Positions 22,594-35,212 of a DNA stretch of 64,000 nt are shown here, piece by piece (the stretch's first letter is position 1; each line of letters opens with the position of its first letter). The notes under the pieces were generated by a model. It saw only the letters and a list, made by a program, of their open reading frames with translations, had not been told where the DNA came from and searched no databases. Both the position numbers and the translations under genes were made by a program. The stretch comes from Mallotus nudiflorus (Eukaryota; Streptophyta; Magnoliopsida; Malpighiales; Euphorbiaceae), in NCBI GenBank assembly GCA_947683625.1, contig CANTUR010000071.1:310001-374000 (forward strand), given 5' to 3'.

Positions 22594-23227
22594 CATATGA
22601 GCTTTTTTGTTCGCAGATCGCTTAACGAAATTGAATTTTACACGGTTCAAATTGTTTATAGGTTAAAAGTCTCATTTGGCCCTTTAAACCAAGAGCGTAA
22701 ACGAATTTGCTTGCCAGCTAGATCGTATGAAATTTGTGATTATTCAGAAGATTCACTTATTTATTAACTTCAAATGCTTTGGAAATGAATCTTCAGGATG
22801 TTCCATGTAGTAGATTGAAAAGCTCCATCGTTGCCAATACCAGTGATTTCTGTTTCATTGGGCACTTAAATAAATTTTTGAAAATACCATTTTTTTTCCC
22901 TGTTCCTTCGTTTTGTTAAAGATTTGTTTTGTTTTGTTTTGTTAAAGATTTCGGAATGAACACCAAAAACTGATTATGAACATGGATATTTAAGCAGGTA
23001 CAAAGAGGAAGCTGAAATAAGGCCATATTAATTGTAGCTGAGCGCTAAAGAAACTACACAACTAGATAGTTATTAAATGTGACCACATCCTTCTTCTTTT
23101 GCTACATATATATCTTGATAGAGACATGCACAGAGCACACCTCTAATCACCATTATTGACATTACAGACTTACTTAGATTAGCTTCGACACATGCAACTT
23201 AACAAGTACCCTTTAGACGAAAATCAT

Positions 23228-23746
23228 CTAATTTTCATCTTCAATTTCTGTGGGGTGACCGCCGTGACCAGGCTTCCCTTTTCCCTTCCCTCCATATCCA
23301 CCATGACCACCTTTGCCGCCGCCCTTGCCGTAGCCGCCGCCCTTTCCGTAGCCACCGCCCTTTCCGTAGCCACCGCCCTTGCCATATCCTCCCTTGCCGT
23401 ATCCGCCGTATCCCTTCCCATCTAATTCTGTACTCTCCTCTGCAAAACAAATGATAATAATTAAGCAATATGTTCAGTGATTATGACATATAACATGCAC
23501 ATGCATAATGGTTTCAAATGAAGTTTACGAGTTTACAAGTTGAATTCTTGCATGTCCTCTGTTCTTATTTATATTTTTCAAATAAAATTTTTACATTATT
23601 TAAATTGAGATATGCATCTATCTGTCGTCATGATAAATTCATAATGAATATGTACCGGCTTGAACAGCCTCAACTGTGACCTCAGAGGAGATCAAAAGCA
23701 TAACAGCAAAAGCAACGCCGAGAAGAAGGAGAGCTTTTGAGGCCAT
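23228..23746 (-). CDS. Secreted glycine-rich protein (two exons, intact)
   Basis: Minus strand. Exon 1 (23746-23656) encodes MASKALLLLGVAFAVMLLIS..., a clear signal peptide with a hydrophobic core at residues 5-20, then SEVTVEAVQA. A 216-bp intron (23655-23440, GTACAT...TTTGCAG) interrupts the codon after the 30th residue. Exon 2 (23439-23228) encodes EESTELDGKGYGGYG, then repeats of GGGYGK, then GGHGGYGGKGKGKPGHGGHP and an acidic tail EIEDEN-stop. The product is 100 residues, Gly/Lys/Tyr-rich, probably exported to the cell wall or apoplast. Small glycine-rich proteins of this kind are often tied to stress or development; the exact role is not readable here. The paralogue at 4470-9412 is broken. 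Confidence 0.88.
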
Positions 23747-23840
23747 TTTTGTTAGCAGCACAAAACACTAGCAATACAAAGACAATCTTGTGTATACTTT
23801 GCTGGAGTGATGGATGAGCAAGTAGGGCTTAAGCTTCCTC

Positions 23841-23850
23841 TATTTATAGA
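23841..23850 (-). promoter_or_regulatory. TATA box of the intact GRP gene
   Basis: Minus strand 'CTATAAATAGAGG', about 100 bases before the ATG at 23746. The same element is conserved in copy 1 (9492-9503). Confidence 0.7.
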
Positions 23851-25110
23851 TTTTTTTTGTGAGTGAAATGTGTAGTGAAGTGAGGTAGAAGAGATTTAAG
23901 AAAGTGGGTCCATGATATTTGTTTGGTTTTGATAATTCAATGGAGTGGGTAAGCATTTGGACTTAGTTAGATTGAGAAAGAAGTGACCCATGATCTTATG
24001 CTTTCATAAAAACATTAAAAAATAGAAAAGGATAGTTGTAAGAATGTGGCAAATTGTCAATGCATGATTCCCGTTAATCCACGTAAATTAAGGGCTAAAT
24101 ATATGGAGAAAAAAAATTAATTATGGCATAACTATATTCACGTTCTCAAGCTCTTTATTTTTTTTTTTTATTTAAGATGTTGGTCTTTAATGATTTTTTA
24201 GTAATTTTAAGGATATGTTTTTATTATTTTCTATAATTCAAATAGTAAAAGATGTGAATATCCAGTTGAGAAAAGTATAATTTGAACTCTCAGCCTTCTT
24301 TTCTCTCTTTATAGTGTTGATAATTTAACCATTTGTACTAATTACTTTATTTTTAGATTTACCTAATATATTCAAAAAAAATTTCTTTTAAATTTTAGTT
24401 TGTTATATTATCTATTAACATGTGTTATGCATGAAATATAAACATATAGTAAACTTTTATTCTGAATTTTTTATTAATAGAAACATTTAATGATCTAACT
24501 GATTATATTATAAATTTTAATTAAGTACAAATTGATTATAAGAATTAAAAATGATAAAATTAGAGAAAAATGGATGTTTAATCACTTTCCCTTTAACTTG
24601 TAAATGTTTACAATAATAAGGAAACTTTTTTAAAATTAAGAATTTTATTTTGAAAAGAAAAATTTATTTAAAGGGAATATATTGCAGAAAATATGCTTAT
24701 AAATAATTTTTTATATCATTTTTTATAAATTATTTAATATAAAAGATAAATTCTATTAAGACTAGTAATTGAAAAGATTTAAACTCATTTGTTTAATTTC
24801 TTATACCAATCGCAAATATGAACAAATTAATATATATATATATATGAAGACCATACATTAAATTAGGTGGCATTACAGCCACCACAAGTAATTAAATTTT
24901 TCCCTCAATCCAACTAATTACAAAATAGGATATTTCCTTTTCTTTTAATAACGTTCATAACAAAAAAGATGATAAACTTTGTGTAATACTTCAATAAAAG
25001 ATAAAAAGAATTCTTTAAAAAAATTGGTTGGAAAATTCTAAGCACATTGCATGTGTCATTCGTCACGTCATTGATTTTCAAAAGTTCGCTACCGACATGA
25101 CAAGAGACAA

Positions 25111-25717
25111 AACTTAGGTTAACAAACATTACTTTGTACGGAATTACAAACCCATTTCTAGCTAGTGGTTTTAGGAAGCCAAAATCACTTCATCTAGTTT
25201 TCTTGTTCATAAATAAGTTTTATTTTATTGATATATATTTTTTTGAGTTGTTAGGACTTCCATCTCTAAAGAAGATGTGAAGTTTTATTAGGTTATGGAT
25301 TCAAGAGAAGCTTGAAGACATCAATGAATTGTTAATTTTTAACCTCTTAAGATCTTTATCTTTTGTTTATTTAGACCTAAAAATTTTTCTTTTTTATTTT
25401 TTTAATTTTGTTTTTGTCATGATTTTTACTTCTACTTTTGGATATATACAGAGATAAATAATTGACAGTCATGGTGCTTGAAAGTTAATCATGCCTTTTC
25501 TCCTCATGATTTCTGTATTCTAACTCTTGTTGTGTTTACATCAATATATCTAAAGTTCAAGTTGTCAAAAAAAAAAAAGTAAAAAAACATTGCTTTGTCC
25601 GCATTGCCCATTGTTTATAAATTAATAAAATACTAGCATTTAGGAGTGAATACTAGGAAAAATACTAATATTTTATTTATTTAATAATTTATGTATTTTT
25701 TATTGATTAAAAAAATT
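25111..25717. other. AT-rich intergenic DNA
   Basis: No gene or element recognised apart from homopolymer runs. Confidence 0.6.
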
Positions 25718-26109
25718 AGAAATAATTGTACAATTGATGTCTAGACTTTTATTTTTATGTTAGACCTTTTTTTTTTAATGATTAATTGTATGAACTCATT
25801 ATTTTTAACTCAAATAAGTGCTTCTTATCAGCTCATGGTGGCCTGAGTGATGAGTTAGCGACAATGGGATCCACATATCTTTGTCTCAGCTACCACATAT
25901 TTTGTCAATTCATTTTCTTCATGAAGTGGCAGATGAGATAGAGATATAAGGATCCCACCATCGCTAACTCATTACTCAGGCTACATAAGTTGATAAACAC
26001 TTATTTGAGTTAAAAATATTGAGTTCATACGCTCAATCATTAAAAAAAAAGTTTGACGATTAAAATAGAAAAATTTAAAAAGTCTAAACACTAATTGTGT
26101 AATTTTTCT
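25718..26109. mobile_element. Foldback MITE
   Basis: About 392 bp that folds on itself almost end to end. Outer arms 'agaaataattgtacaattga..tctagactt' and its diverged complement at 26080-26109 pair, as do the inner blocks 'ttaactcaaataagtgctt' / 'aacacttatttgagttaa' and 'gatgagttagcga' / 'tcgctaactcatt'. Short A-rich flanks (aaaaaaatt / aaaaattt) may be a target duplication. No coding capacity. Confidence 0.7.
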
Positions 26110-28865
26110 AAAAATTTATTATGTATCAGATTTTGTCATATTTTTTTAATTAATTATATAAATATTTAATGTATAATTAAAGTATATATGTCATAATTTT
26201 ATAACTATATATATTTTTACTATTGTAAATATAGTAGAAATAGATCATTGACATCCTAATTATATAAAAAGTTAATAAGTTTAATTGAATTATTTTAGTA
26301 ATTATTTGGACTTAATTGTTAATAATAAAAATTATAAGAATTAAATAAAAAATTTTAAAATTATAGAAATTAATTTGGATATATTTAACTATCAAAATGC
26401 GTTTTGTCTTTGGGTTAAAGATAAATAAATATATTATTTTTCATAATAAATTTTTATTTTTTACTTTAAAATAATAATAGTCATTAAATTGATTTTGTAG
26501 TGAAATACCTTCAAGAAAATTTGAAAAAAAAAGTGGACTTAAAGAGTACCACTTCCATTTTTATCTATGAATACAATAATAGTTGAAGAGTTTGAGTCTT
26601 CAGTGATGATTATTTATTAATATTAATACAAATTTTATTATTCTTATAATAAATGATAAAAATAATATTAGATGTCCAATATAAATAAAAAAAAAATGCA
26701 TTTATGATGAGATAAAGTCTATATACATTGCTTTCTTTCAAAATCCCATGCAGCACATGCGATTTTTTTTTCTCATTAATAATTTGATTGATATTGTAAG
26801 TTGATTGATGAAATTTTGATTGAGTGTTACAATTATTGCCTTTGAAACTCTAAGAAATTGGATTTCTAGGATTTCAATCTATAAAAAAATAAAATTTCAA
26901 TTTATAAAAAATAATTAGGAATACTTTTTCATTTAAAAAATCGTGATTTTTTTCTAAATATTTAATGACCTATAATTTTATTTTACTTATATTTTAATAT
27001 CATGCTCAATAATATTATTAAAATTATATAATAAAATTAAAATGTATGAAATTTTAATAGTCTAATTATTTATTAAGTAACTTAGCATTCAATTAACTAT
27101 GATAAACTTGTAATAAATAAAAATAAGATTTATTTTTAATTTTATTAGAAATAAAAATAAATAATTTTAATATAAATTTATAATATTTTTCAAAATATCT
27201 ATGTAATTATATTAGTAATTACATGTAAGAAATTTTACAATTGAAAGGTGATATTATATTAAAATTTCATCACAAAATATTGATAATATTAATTAAAATG
27301 ATACTGAAATATTAGCAAAATGATATTCAGAACTTTTTCTTATTTCAGAAGGTGAATCCGTCAAAGTTGATAAACCATTAACAAATATTTATAATATGGG
27401 TGAATTTTGTCAGAGGATTCCATATGTTTAAAAGAATTATAAACTTTTAAATGAAAATACATAAACCCGTATTGTACTTTTTATACTTATTTCAAATTAT
27501 TATGTCATCACTTATGTCACATTTAATTGCTTGTGACCCGCATGCACCATTCCGATAAGTTCTTAAATATGATAATTCTCAATTTTCTTTAAAAAATAAT
27601 TTTATCTATTTTAAAGTATTATATTTTACTAAAGACTTACTAAATCGTAGGCCATATACTAAGAGTATAAATTTTTTACAAATATCCATAATTTTTTTTA
27701 CAAACATAAATTCAATATATATATATATATATATACCACCATCAATAGTTATTTTAAGTGATTTATATGTTGATATTAGATTGTTCACGTATTTATTAAT
27801 GTAACAGCCATTCAACAGCTTAATGCACATATAAAATCATAATTTCAAGCATAGACAAACAAAAGTTTTAAAAAATTATTAGTAATGCTATTAGCGATAA
27901 ATTTATATTTGTAGAAAATTTATTTTTTGACTATTTATTACTTTTGTTTCTTATTTTGCAATGACAAATTTACAATTTACAACTATAAACATTCAAAGCA
28001 ATTCCAATTACAACACACTAATTCTTTTAGCTGCACTATTTATTAAAAAAATTCATATTATTTTTTTTAAAAAAAATTATAGTAAAATATTATTTGCAAT
28101 GCATAAAATGTCATTGCTATTATTATTTGCTACATATAAATTATTGTAGCTAATACTATTTTTGATGGACAAATATTGATAGCCAAAAAGTTTGTTGTTT
28201 ATTTTCATCATTTTTAAACTTATTTGCAACGGTAAAATATCCATCGCAAATAGCATATCTACAACATCGACATAAAGGATATTTTTACGAAAGAGATATT
28301 TGTAACAACAAGAGACAACTTAAATATTATCACAAATATAGTTAGTGACAAAATACATTAATTAACAACGAAATTTAACACTCACAAATAATTATGTTTT
28401 TTTGCAGTGATATATATATGAACAAGAGTATGCATACATCTTGATTATATTGGACTGAATTAAAAATATAACCACCTGATGGAATGATTTAATAGTTATC
28501 TTTCATTAAAAATATTTTGAAGTATAAGATTTAAATCTTTCGATACTAATTTTTATAATTAATTTACACATAATTTAAAAATTAAAATATTTTCTATTAC
28601 ATAATACATCGGTATTTAAATTATTTAACTTTAGAGTGAAAAATAAGGAAATTATAAAAGCCTTTTTTTCCCAAACCTTAAGATACTTGAACTTTGTTGT
28701 ATATCTATTAATATGTAATGTAAATTTTATTTATGTTAAAAAAATGTAAATTTTATTTATAGTTCACTCTAAATTTCCTACAGATATCTGCAACAAAATT
28801 ACTATTCTGGAAATTCTGTTAGTCAAATTTGGCGGCTCCTCCATCTTAAAACTTAAGTAAAATAT
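26110..28865. other. Very AT-rich intergenic region
   Basis: No gene recognised. A (TA)n run lies at about 27716-27734. Around 28225-28417 there are spaced 'tgcaacggtaaaat', 'catcgcaaat', 'cacaaata' motifs ending 'tttttttgcagtga', which could be the end of a CACTA-type MITE. The short ORFs here are AT-rich and unconvincing. Confidence 0.55.
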
Positions 28866-29193
28866 TAATGCTGGTGATGATAAAGACGGTCGCTTAATTG
28901 TTTGTAAATTATTTGATTTTTATTCCAAAAGAAATAAATAAATAAATTCTTATCCCTCAATTATATAATATCTTTGTACTAATATAGTGGTACAAGGTCT
29001 CAACACTTTATAAAAGGGATCCAAATCCCCTCCATCCCTCGGGCCTCTCTCTGGAACTGTAAAAAAAAAAAAAAAAAAAACTACTAGATCTCCCTGTCAA
29101 TAATAAATGCAGCAGTCTCATTTTGTCCAAGCATCTGCGAAATTGTATATGTTTGATGAGCATTTCTAACCAAGCAAATACCATCACCATCTC

Positions 29194-29424
29194 CTATCCG
29201 CGCTGTTTTGCCCTAATAGCTAAAGTCTTCACGGATATTGTGGAAAATCCAGGATCATATATCCTTTGCCCTTTGTAGTGGCCGACAAATACCCTGATCT
29301 CCTGCACGCCAATAGCAATCGACACAGTGGTCTGGTCCTTGATAAAACAATCATCCCCAGCAGTCCAAGTTGTTGATATTTTTATGTACCTACCATTGAC
29401 ATTGTACAAGATTTTGTTCTCCAT
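29194..29424 (-). pseudogene. Unrecognised small protein, copy 1
   Basis: Minus strand, 76 codons from MENKILYNVNGRYIK to the stop after AIRAKQRG. I do not recognise the family. A one-step frame change at the stop opens a further stretch beginning GDGICLVRNAHQTYT and ending FIIDREI-stop (about 29085-29190), so the original protein was probably about 110 residues and this copy is frameshifted. The paralogue at 53468-53692 keeps the first 65 codons with about eight changes, mostly conservative, but loses the tail. Alternating hydrophobic residues suggest beta strands. No signal peptide or membrane segment is seen. Confidence 0.5.
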
Positions 29425-29692
29425 TATTAATGATTATTCGCAAAGTGTTGTCTTCCCGTAACCCCTCTGTCCTTTAAAAAAAAAAAAAAATTATATATAT
29501 ATTTGGGTGGAGTGCGACGCTCCATTTGTTTCAACAACCACTTAATGCAGAGAAGGTTCAACATATTGAAATATTTTCTTGCAGATTGGATTTATTTTAT
29601 TTTTTTTGTAAATTTGTAATATTTAGAATTTAATTATTCAACTTGAATTATAAAAATAATATAAATTTCTTCACAATTAATTTAACTAATAT

Positions 29693-29977
29693 TTTTTTTT
29701 GAAATTTAAATAAGCAATTTCATTAATAAGAGCAATCAAACGCAATTATAGGTACTAAAAATAAAAGAATAGAAAACAAATTATTCCTTTGAGCCAGACA
29801 TATAATAAGCTGCCCTATCGCATCTATGAGCTGCCTCATTAGCTGACCTTTTAACAAAACGAACACTAGAATTCTTGAAGTGTTTTAAAAGATCAATACA
29901 GTCTTCGATAATCAGACCCAAAAGTGATGCTGCATCAGGTTTATGAATAAGCTGAATAACCTGCCAAGCATTCTACT
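29693..29977 (-). mobile_element. 5'-truncated LINE insertion (RNase H end)
   Basis: The minus strand reads a LINE C-terminus: AWQVIQLIHKPDAASLLGLI, EDCIDLLKHFKNSSVRFVKR, SANEAAHRCDRAAYY, the end of the RNase H domain of plant L1-like elements. The 3' end has a T run on the plus strand (poly-A). A 7-bp duplication 'ctaatat' flanks it (29686-29692 and 29978-29984). The homologous site in copy 2 (about 53893-53900) is empty and has a single 'ctaatat'. Confidence 0.85.
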
Positions 29978-30560
29978 CTAATATAATTGCACATACTATA
30001 ATACAAATTCAAAAATCAACTTATTCTCAAAAAAATTCAAAATATAATTTAAACTAAAGCAGCCTCATTTTTTCTTCTATCCAATCTGTCAGTTCAGAAT
30101 CTAATATAGGATTTTTTTTTTTTTGGAAATTTGTAATTATCTAAACGACTTAAAAGCCTGGACTTGTTCCCAACTAATGTAAATGAACTAAAGGCCTAAA
30201 GTTGTTCCCAAATTTGAAATTTAATTGATTTAAATTGAAAATTTTTCATTTGACAATTACTTCATTTCATTTCATATTAATTTATGATAAATATAATTTA
30301 AATTCCATAAAATTTTAATTTTAAATTGAATTTTTTAATTTTATAAACTTGATCTTAAATTAATTATTTTTTTAGTTAGTAATTGAAAAATATTGTTAAT
30401 TAATTTTGAAGAATTTGATATTAATTTTGAAGAATTTGATATTAATTTTATAGTCCTTAATTTTAGGAATAAGGCTCAATTTGTCTCCATAACTTTTCAT
30501 CCGGGGTATTTTGGATCTTTTAGGATCAATTTAGCCTATGAACTTCTTCATAAAGGTCAA

Positions 30561-31369
30561 CTTATACCTAAATATTGCAATCAACTCCTTAACCTATAAC
30601 AAATAAATAAAGGCCCTAATAAATTACAAAGACTTCCTTAATTTTTTAAATAGTTAACAAATAAGTCAATAGTTTAGTAAAAGAATTTTCAATTAAAAAT
30701 TAATTTTAGAATTATATTTAATTAATAACTTATAACTTGTAAAATTTTAAAATCCAACAGTATGTTATTTTAATATAGGTTTAGGTAATACATCAATCAT
30801 TTAAATTAGTTTTAAAATATAAAACTTTTATTCATGTATACATTTATTGATTTTTTAAAATTATATTTGACGTTCAAATTTATTAATAATTTTAAAAATA
30901 AAAAAGTATAATTTAATATGTACATTAAAATAATATATTAATTGCTTAATATTAAAGGAACAAAAATATAATAATAAATTAAAATTAAAATTAAAATTTA
31001 CCATTAACAATAACAATAACAACAACAACAATAAATTTTATTTTTAGACTTAAATAATTAATTATATAATTTTATTATTATTTTTAGAGTTATTACATTT
31101 TTATTACTTTAATATTACAGTATTTTTTTAAATTAATATTAATTACTTTATTACATTACATTAATTTTAATATTAAAGATAATAATATATTATATTTTAA
31201 TATCAAATAATAAAAATATAATAATATACTAAAAATAAAATTATAATTAGTCGAAACTAAAATTAAAATTGTAAAATTTATCATCATCATCATCATTATT
31301 ATAAAGTTTTGGTTTTAATTTATTATTGTGCTTTTATTTCTTTAATCTTAAATTTTTAAAAAACAAATA
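30561..31369. other. AT-rich intergenic DNA with short microsatellites
   Basis: Contains AAC-type repeats (about 31004-31032) and an ATC run (about 31282-31297). No gene seen. Confidence 0.6.
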
Positions 31370-31374
31370 ATATA
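31370..31374. repeat. Target-site duplication of element B (left)
   Basis: 'atata', matched at 49071-49075. The sequence is simple, so the match alone is weak, but it coincides with both LTR ends. Confidence 0.6.
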
Positions 31375-33146
31375 TGTTGACACTCGATTTGATTGGCCCG
31401 CAACAAATGCCCCAAAACGTGAATCTTAAATTCAAGAAAGTTCAAAATCTTCTCAAGAATGAACCTAAAAGCCTAAACCCAAGTCTAAAACCCAAAACCA
31501 AGCCCTAGCCAAAAATGTTTGGACGCCCAAATTTGGCCCAAAGGCGCAACCCTAGATCAGGGTTAAAGAGGTGATGCTTGACCGAAGAGGCACTGCCGCT
31601 TTACAAACCACTTGCACCAGCATTAAATGCAAGAATGGCAATAGTGAGCAAGTGGGTGGGCCCACCTATTATTGACCTGAACATGTTGTGTGATAGTGAG
31701 ACTTTGAAGGTAAAAAGGTGGCGAAAAGGGTGTGTGATAATGAGGGAAAAGAGGAAGTCTTGTTAAAGGCATGGGGAAGCTTAAAAGGGGCAGGAGGGAA
31801 AGAAAAAAAAAGAATTTAGCTGGTTTTAAAAAAAATTCTAGAGAAGAGAGAAGGACGTTCTTAGGAGAAAGGATAGGAGTTCTTACTTAAGAAGTTCATT
31901 TTTAAGGAAAGAGTAAGGGAGTTCTTGCATTCAAGTAAGGATTGGAATAAAAAATTATCTCTGAGGGTTGAGTTAGGAGCTTCAAACTTGTCTTGAGCAG
32001 TAAGAGCCTTCATTTTTAAAGCATTGAGTTCTTAACTTGCATAATTGCTCTTTTGATTTGTTCTTTTAGATTCATTATTTATTGTATGCTATGTTTATGA
32101 CATGATCTTTTAAATTATTAAATATAGTTGTGAGTCTTCATTCATTTGCATTTGATCTTGGTTTGCTTAAAATCTAAGAAGCTTGTAGTTTATTGTTGTA
32201 TCTATTACAAGAGGCGACGCCCCTTTAGCTTTAGGCAACGTGATGTCGCCTCTATGCCAAGAGGCGATGCCTCATTAATAAGGCACCACCATTACTCCAG
32301 AGTCATGCGTAATCCTATTTTAATATCTTATATCTATTTTACATTATTTTATTTTTTAAAGTATTTTCACATTTTTGTACTTTAGTCTTCTTTATATGAA
32401 TATCTTATCATCTTGCTTAATTAAATATATGTGCTTATTTATGTTTATTTGATCTATGAATTAACTTTATGGCTTTCTTTTGTAGGGTTTTCATATATTT
32501 ATGGAGGTTAATATTTTGTTACTTGTAGGAATTTTGAGATGATTTTTTTTTATCATCAAGCTTTAATCCTCTTGACTTGTTTGTGGATTTACTTATTTTT
32601 CATTTAGCTTACTTTTGGTTCATTTTCAGTTTATTTTTACCTTAATTATTGCATGAAAAAGGGTTTTAACTCATTTCTCCTCCCCTATTTATGTGCATGT
32701 GTATTTATTTCTTTATCATTGTTTTTATGAATGTCTTGGATATTTGCAACAAATGTAGTGAATCACCCTTAATAAGCATAGAATTGGAATAATGTGCAAA
32801 TTCATATTAAATTGAAAAATTGGAGTAAACTGCAGTTTGTATGTTAATGAAGAATAATTGAATAACTAAAGGTAATAGAATACAAAACACATATGAAGGC
32901 CAAACGTGAGGTTGGGTGGGCATTCCAAAAGCCCATACCCAATTTCCAAACTCGTTCTTTTAATACAGTGGTTGGGATCCTTCATGGAATCTAGTTGTTG
33001 TACAATATGTCATGAGTCTTATCTGAGTGGTGACTCCTTCTCTAATTTGGGTTTTAAGCCTACTTTGTATTTTCTAGTAGGCCTCGAGTCCATACAATTT
33101 TATGGTCGCCAAACACTTAGGTGCACACTTAACTCCACTGCCTACA
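31375..33146 (+). repeat. Element B 5' LTR
   Basis: Starts TGTTGACACTCGATTTGATT and ends 'ccactgcctaca'. It contains degenerate 'gaggcgatgcctc' palindromes at about 32208-32285. It lacks about 60 bases present in the 3' LTR near 47470-47520. Confidence 0.85.
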
Positions 33147-33147
33147 G

Positions 33148-33165
33148 TGGTGACTCCATTAGAGA
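33148..33165 (+). promoter_or_regulatory. Element B primer-binding site
   Basis: 'tggtgactccattagaga'; element C has 'tggcgactccactgggga' at the same place, so B's site carries four transitions. Confidence 0.8.
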
Positions 33166-34165
33166 TAGAGAAACTAATTCTAATTTTTTATATTTTATTA
33201 TATTTAATTATTCTTTTATTTCTTTTGCATTCACTAGACATTTTCACACAATGAACACTCAGTCCTAAATAACCCAATGATAGTCATTACTTTGTTGCTT
33301 ATGTTTCACTCAAACCTAGTAATGGAGCATTTGTTTATTATCACTTATAGCACGTACTTATCCACATCTTATGGAACCTTAAGTGGGTGATGTAATGGAG
33401 GTATATCACTATAGGAGTCGAAGCTTATTACCTAAGACTCAACTCATGTAATGATTTAGTAATCTCCTTTAGGAGTTTTCCTAAATGTATGTGCTTTATG
33501 CCATATAGTAATCCTTGGAATAAGGCCTAAGCCTGTTGTAAATAGACCATGTTAAGGTGGGCCTTTAATGCCTACTAAGACCCATTAAAATAGACTTTAG
33601 ACTTATTTAAAGGAATTTTTACTTATTTATTTCGTCTTAAAAGTTATCTTGCATCTGTCGGTTTTATTATCCTCCATTGATAATGAAAACCTAAACAAAA
33701 AATCCTAGGTTAGGAAACTCGCTATTGAATATGTGTGTGAGAGAAATAAAGGTTGAGATTATTGTTAGAGAGCTTTATGTTTATTTCTTTATTATGTGTA
33801 AATATAGTGTGTTTATTTTCTTTCTCTAAATAATAAAATGAATATGCATACATTTCATGTATAAGTCTATCTTATAGTGGTTGCAGATGTAGATGCACAT
33901 TAATCTTCTACTTGGACATGGTCTGATAGTTTAGCAAACTCAGACAATCAAGTGAGAAATGATGGTAGAAATGATAGGATCAACTAGACAGAAATAAACA
34001 GCATAACAGCCACCACTTTTCGATCTTGATGTAGAAACTTCTACAAGGCAATAAATAGAGGATGATTAAGAAACCCTGTTGGTAGACCTATAGGCTGACA
34101 AAATGTGGGCATTTTTGAGACTATGGAAAAGACTGATTAGGCGAAAAATATTACTAAGGACAAGA

Positions 34166-34170
34166 CTTAA
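34166..34170. repeat. Target-site duplication of nested solo LTR (left)
   Basis: 'cttaa', repeated at 37825-37829. Confidence 0.8.
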
Positions 34171-34766
34171 TGTAATATCCTGAGTTTTTAAATAATTTTA
34201 AATTGCCTCGGGATATGCAGTGTTAATAATTTTTATACATATTTATGATATTTTTATGAGTTTGTTATTTGTTAAAGCTAATTTTAACTATTTTATATTA
34301 TTTTAAGAGATTTATGTAAAATTTTTCTAGGAATTTTATTTTTGGGGAAAATAAGATGTAAATAATTTAATATTAATTATTTTAAATAGTTTTATGAATT
34401 TGCATGAATGCATATATAATTTTAAAGTGCTAAATAAAATGCATATATGTAAATTATTTAATTTAAATTAGGGTTTAATTAATTAAATTAATTTTTTTAT
34501 TATATATGGTTTTAATATTAATCAATTAATTATATGTGTGTATATATTATTAAAATATGTGTGTGGTGTATATTTAGTTCGTGTGAGATTATATATATAT
34601 ATATATACATAATTATTTATCAAAAAACTAAAGTTTAACTTATTTACAACTTTACCTTTTTCTGCATCTTCTTCTTCCTGATCGTCCTCCATCGCGATCC
34701 GACCACTGCAACTCAATTTTCTTACCATCGGTGTGCCTCTTGGCTTGCCACCACCACCTCCAATCA

Positions 34767-34771
34767 CCTGA
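34767..34771. repeat. Target-site duplication of the TRIM-like element (left)
   Basis: 'cctga' here and 'cttga' at 35213-35217, four of five bases equal. Confidence 0.55.
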
Positions 34772-35212
34772 TGTGATATCCCACATCGGTTGGGAAGGAG
34801 AACGAAGCACACCTTATAAGGGTGTAGATACCTTCTCCCATTAGACGCGTTTTAAAATCGTGCGCTACGGGCTAGGCCTGAGCAAAGCGGACAATATCTG
34901 ATGCGGGTTGGTCTGGGCTGTTACAATATTATAACAGCCCAGACCAACCTGTATCAGATATTGTCCGCTTTGCTCAGGCCTAGCCCGTAGCGCACGATTT
35001 TAAAACGCGTCTAATGGGATGGGAGCTCTAACTCAACCGGCTCTGGCTCTGATACCATTGTAACAGCCCAGACCAACCCGCATCAGATATTGTCCGCTTT
35101 GCTCAGGCCTAGCCCGTAGCGCACGGTTTTAAAACGCGTCTAATGGGAGAAGGTATCCACACCCTTATAAGGCGTGCTTCGTTCTCCTTCCCAACCGATG
35201 TGGGATATCACA
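34772..35212. mobile_element. Rearranged TRIM-like element with inverted LTR arms
   Basis: Two 154-bp LTR-like arms lie in opposite orientation: 34772-34925 (TGTGATATCCC...CTGTTACA) and its complement at 35059-35212, with only 3 differences. Between them lie a partial third copy (about 34930-35019, same orientation as the right arm) and 40 bases of interior with a primer site, TGGTATCAGAGCC, on the minus strand (35057-35045). Read on the minus strand this is LTR, Met primer site, short interior, partial LTR, then an inverted LTR. No coding sequence. The arms contain 'cccttataagg', a possible promoter. The LTR resembles a short repeat common in plant genomes. Confidence 0.75.

Larger units (their letters stand above)
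22745..25110. repeat. Duplicated GRP locus, copy 2 (intact)
   Basis: Colinear with 4033-10870 once the Copia insertion is removed. It holds the intact GRP gene, its promoter and about 1.3 kb of upstream sequence. The two copies are in the same orientation, so the arrangement is a tandem duplication now separated by the Mutator-like element and element A. Confidence 0.75.
28866..30560. repeat. Duplicated segment, copy 1
   Basis: Matches 53239-54480 in the same orientation: 'taatgctggtgatgataaag' start, the ORF region, 'aatttgtaattatctaaacg' and 'gaagaatttgatattaattt'. Copy 1 differs by a LINE insertion (29693-29977) and a 21-bp local tandem duplication (about 30403-30445) that is single in copy 2. 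Confidence 0.8.

Noticed and set aside
23192..23468. ORFs on both strands overlapping the GRP repeat in other frames
   Set aside because: Open only because the glycine repeat is GC-rich and periodic. The spliced frame with signal peptide explains the locus.
34772..35212. Cassandra TRIM carrying a 5S rRNA-like promoter
   Set aside because: No 5S box A or box C sequence is visible in the arms.
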